NCBI GenBank assembly: GCA_905182585.1
Contig: CAJJCC010000031.1
Coordinates: 1 to 36,100, forward strand
Reading direction: 5' to 3'
Length of the DNA stretch: 36,100 nt
Source of the DNA: an uncultured Flavobacteriales bacterium
Lineage (GTDB): Bacteria; Bacteroidota; Bacteroidia; Flavobacteriales_C; GCA-002722245
Positions 35,946 through 36,100 of this stretch are shown piece by piece. The translations under genes were made by a program, and so were the position numbers. The notes beneath the pieces were generated by a model that saw only the letters and a program-made list of their open reading frames with translations, made no database searches and had not been told where the DNA came from. Within the stretch, counting starts at the first letter, position 1. Each line of letters starts with the position of its first letter.

Positions 35946-36100
35946 AATAGTTCTTATTTGTTGTGAATTTCGTAATAATTATGCTAGAATAAAATTTTTA
36001 ATACAAAATACCTTTAATAAGTGACTAACTGTGCTTAAAATTGAGTTTTTAATTCGGTATTAAATTTCATTTATGTCTTGCTTGCTCTTGTGTATTAACA
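35946..36100. other. 155-base AT-rich region upstream of the hemerythrin gene
   Basis: No gene is evident. It presumably holds the hemerythrin-gene promoter on the minus strand, but I see no exact TAnnTTTG and no FNR/CRP-type TTGAT-N4-ATCAA box. Confidence 0.4.

Overview
The window looks like a chromosomal segment of a low-GC Bacteroidota, most likely a marine or freshwater member of the Flavobacteriales. The reasons are direct: a secreted protein with a type IX secretion (T9SS) C-terminal sorting domain, TAnnTTTG-type -7 boxes upstream of many genes, little Shine-Dalgarno signal, a type II glutamine synthetase, monomeric isocitrate dehydrogenase, a DUF3127 protein, NhaD, and a bactofilin/AtpZ pair. 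Gene density is high, no insertion sequence, prophage, integrase or CRISPR array is visible, and base use is even throughout. This reads as core genome rather than an accessory island.

Layout. 1-5.2 kb holds three unrelated metabolic genes: the 3' part of a type II glutamine synthetase, a large GH63/MGH1-like glucosidase and ketol-acid reductoisomerase. The first and third end in very similar AGCCCC...GGGGCT-T5 terminators. 5.3-9.3 kb holds a T9SS cargo protein fused stop-to-start with a lipoprotein M16 metalloprotease. 9.4-11.6 kb holds monomeric NADP isocitrate dehydrogenase. 11.7-18.5 kb is a surface-polysaccharide block: a GT4 glycosyltransferase with rnhB behind it on the minus strand, and divergently a flippase, two kinase-less Wzz-like proteins and an O-antigen polymerase/ligase. 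18.8-22.2 kb (minus strand) holds nhaD-exbB-exbD-tonB-like, an ion antiporter followed by an ion-driven energy transducer. 22.3-24.8 kb holds recQ convergent with a small DUF3127 protein whose C-terminus is a copy of the SSB acidic tip. 25.0-32.0 kb (plus strand) holds tRNA-Leu(UAG), trigger factor, clpP and clpX, followed by an SIS-domain sugar isomerase, lipB, a serine hydrolase and a conserved unknown. 32-34.3 kb holds a secreted TPR protein, divergent from bactofilin-atpZ-small membrane protein. In relatives, as I recall, that trio precedes the ATP synthase genes, but here it ends in about 470 noncoding bases. 34.8-36 kb holds an unrecognised protein and a hemerythrin-like di-iron protein.

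I do not see a clearly new multi-gene system. The leads I would follow first are the SSB-tipped DUF3127 protein beside recQ, the coupling of nhaD to exbBD/tonB, the tandem Wzz pair, the orphaned head of the ATP synthase locus, the perfect inverted repeat upstream of ilvC, and the 39-bp duplication that gives the glucosidase two possible starts. All assignments come from reading the sequence and motif recall. No database search was run.
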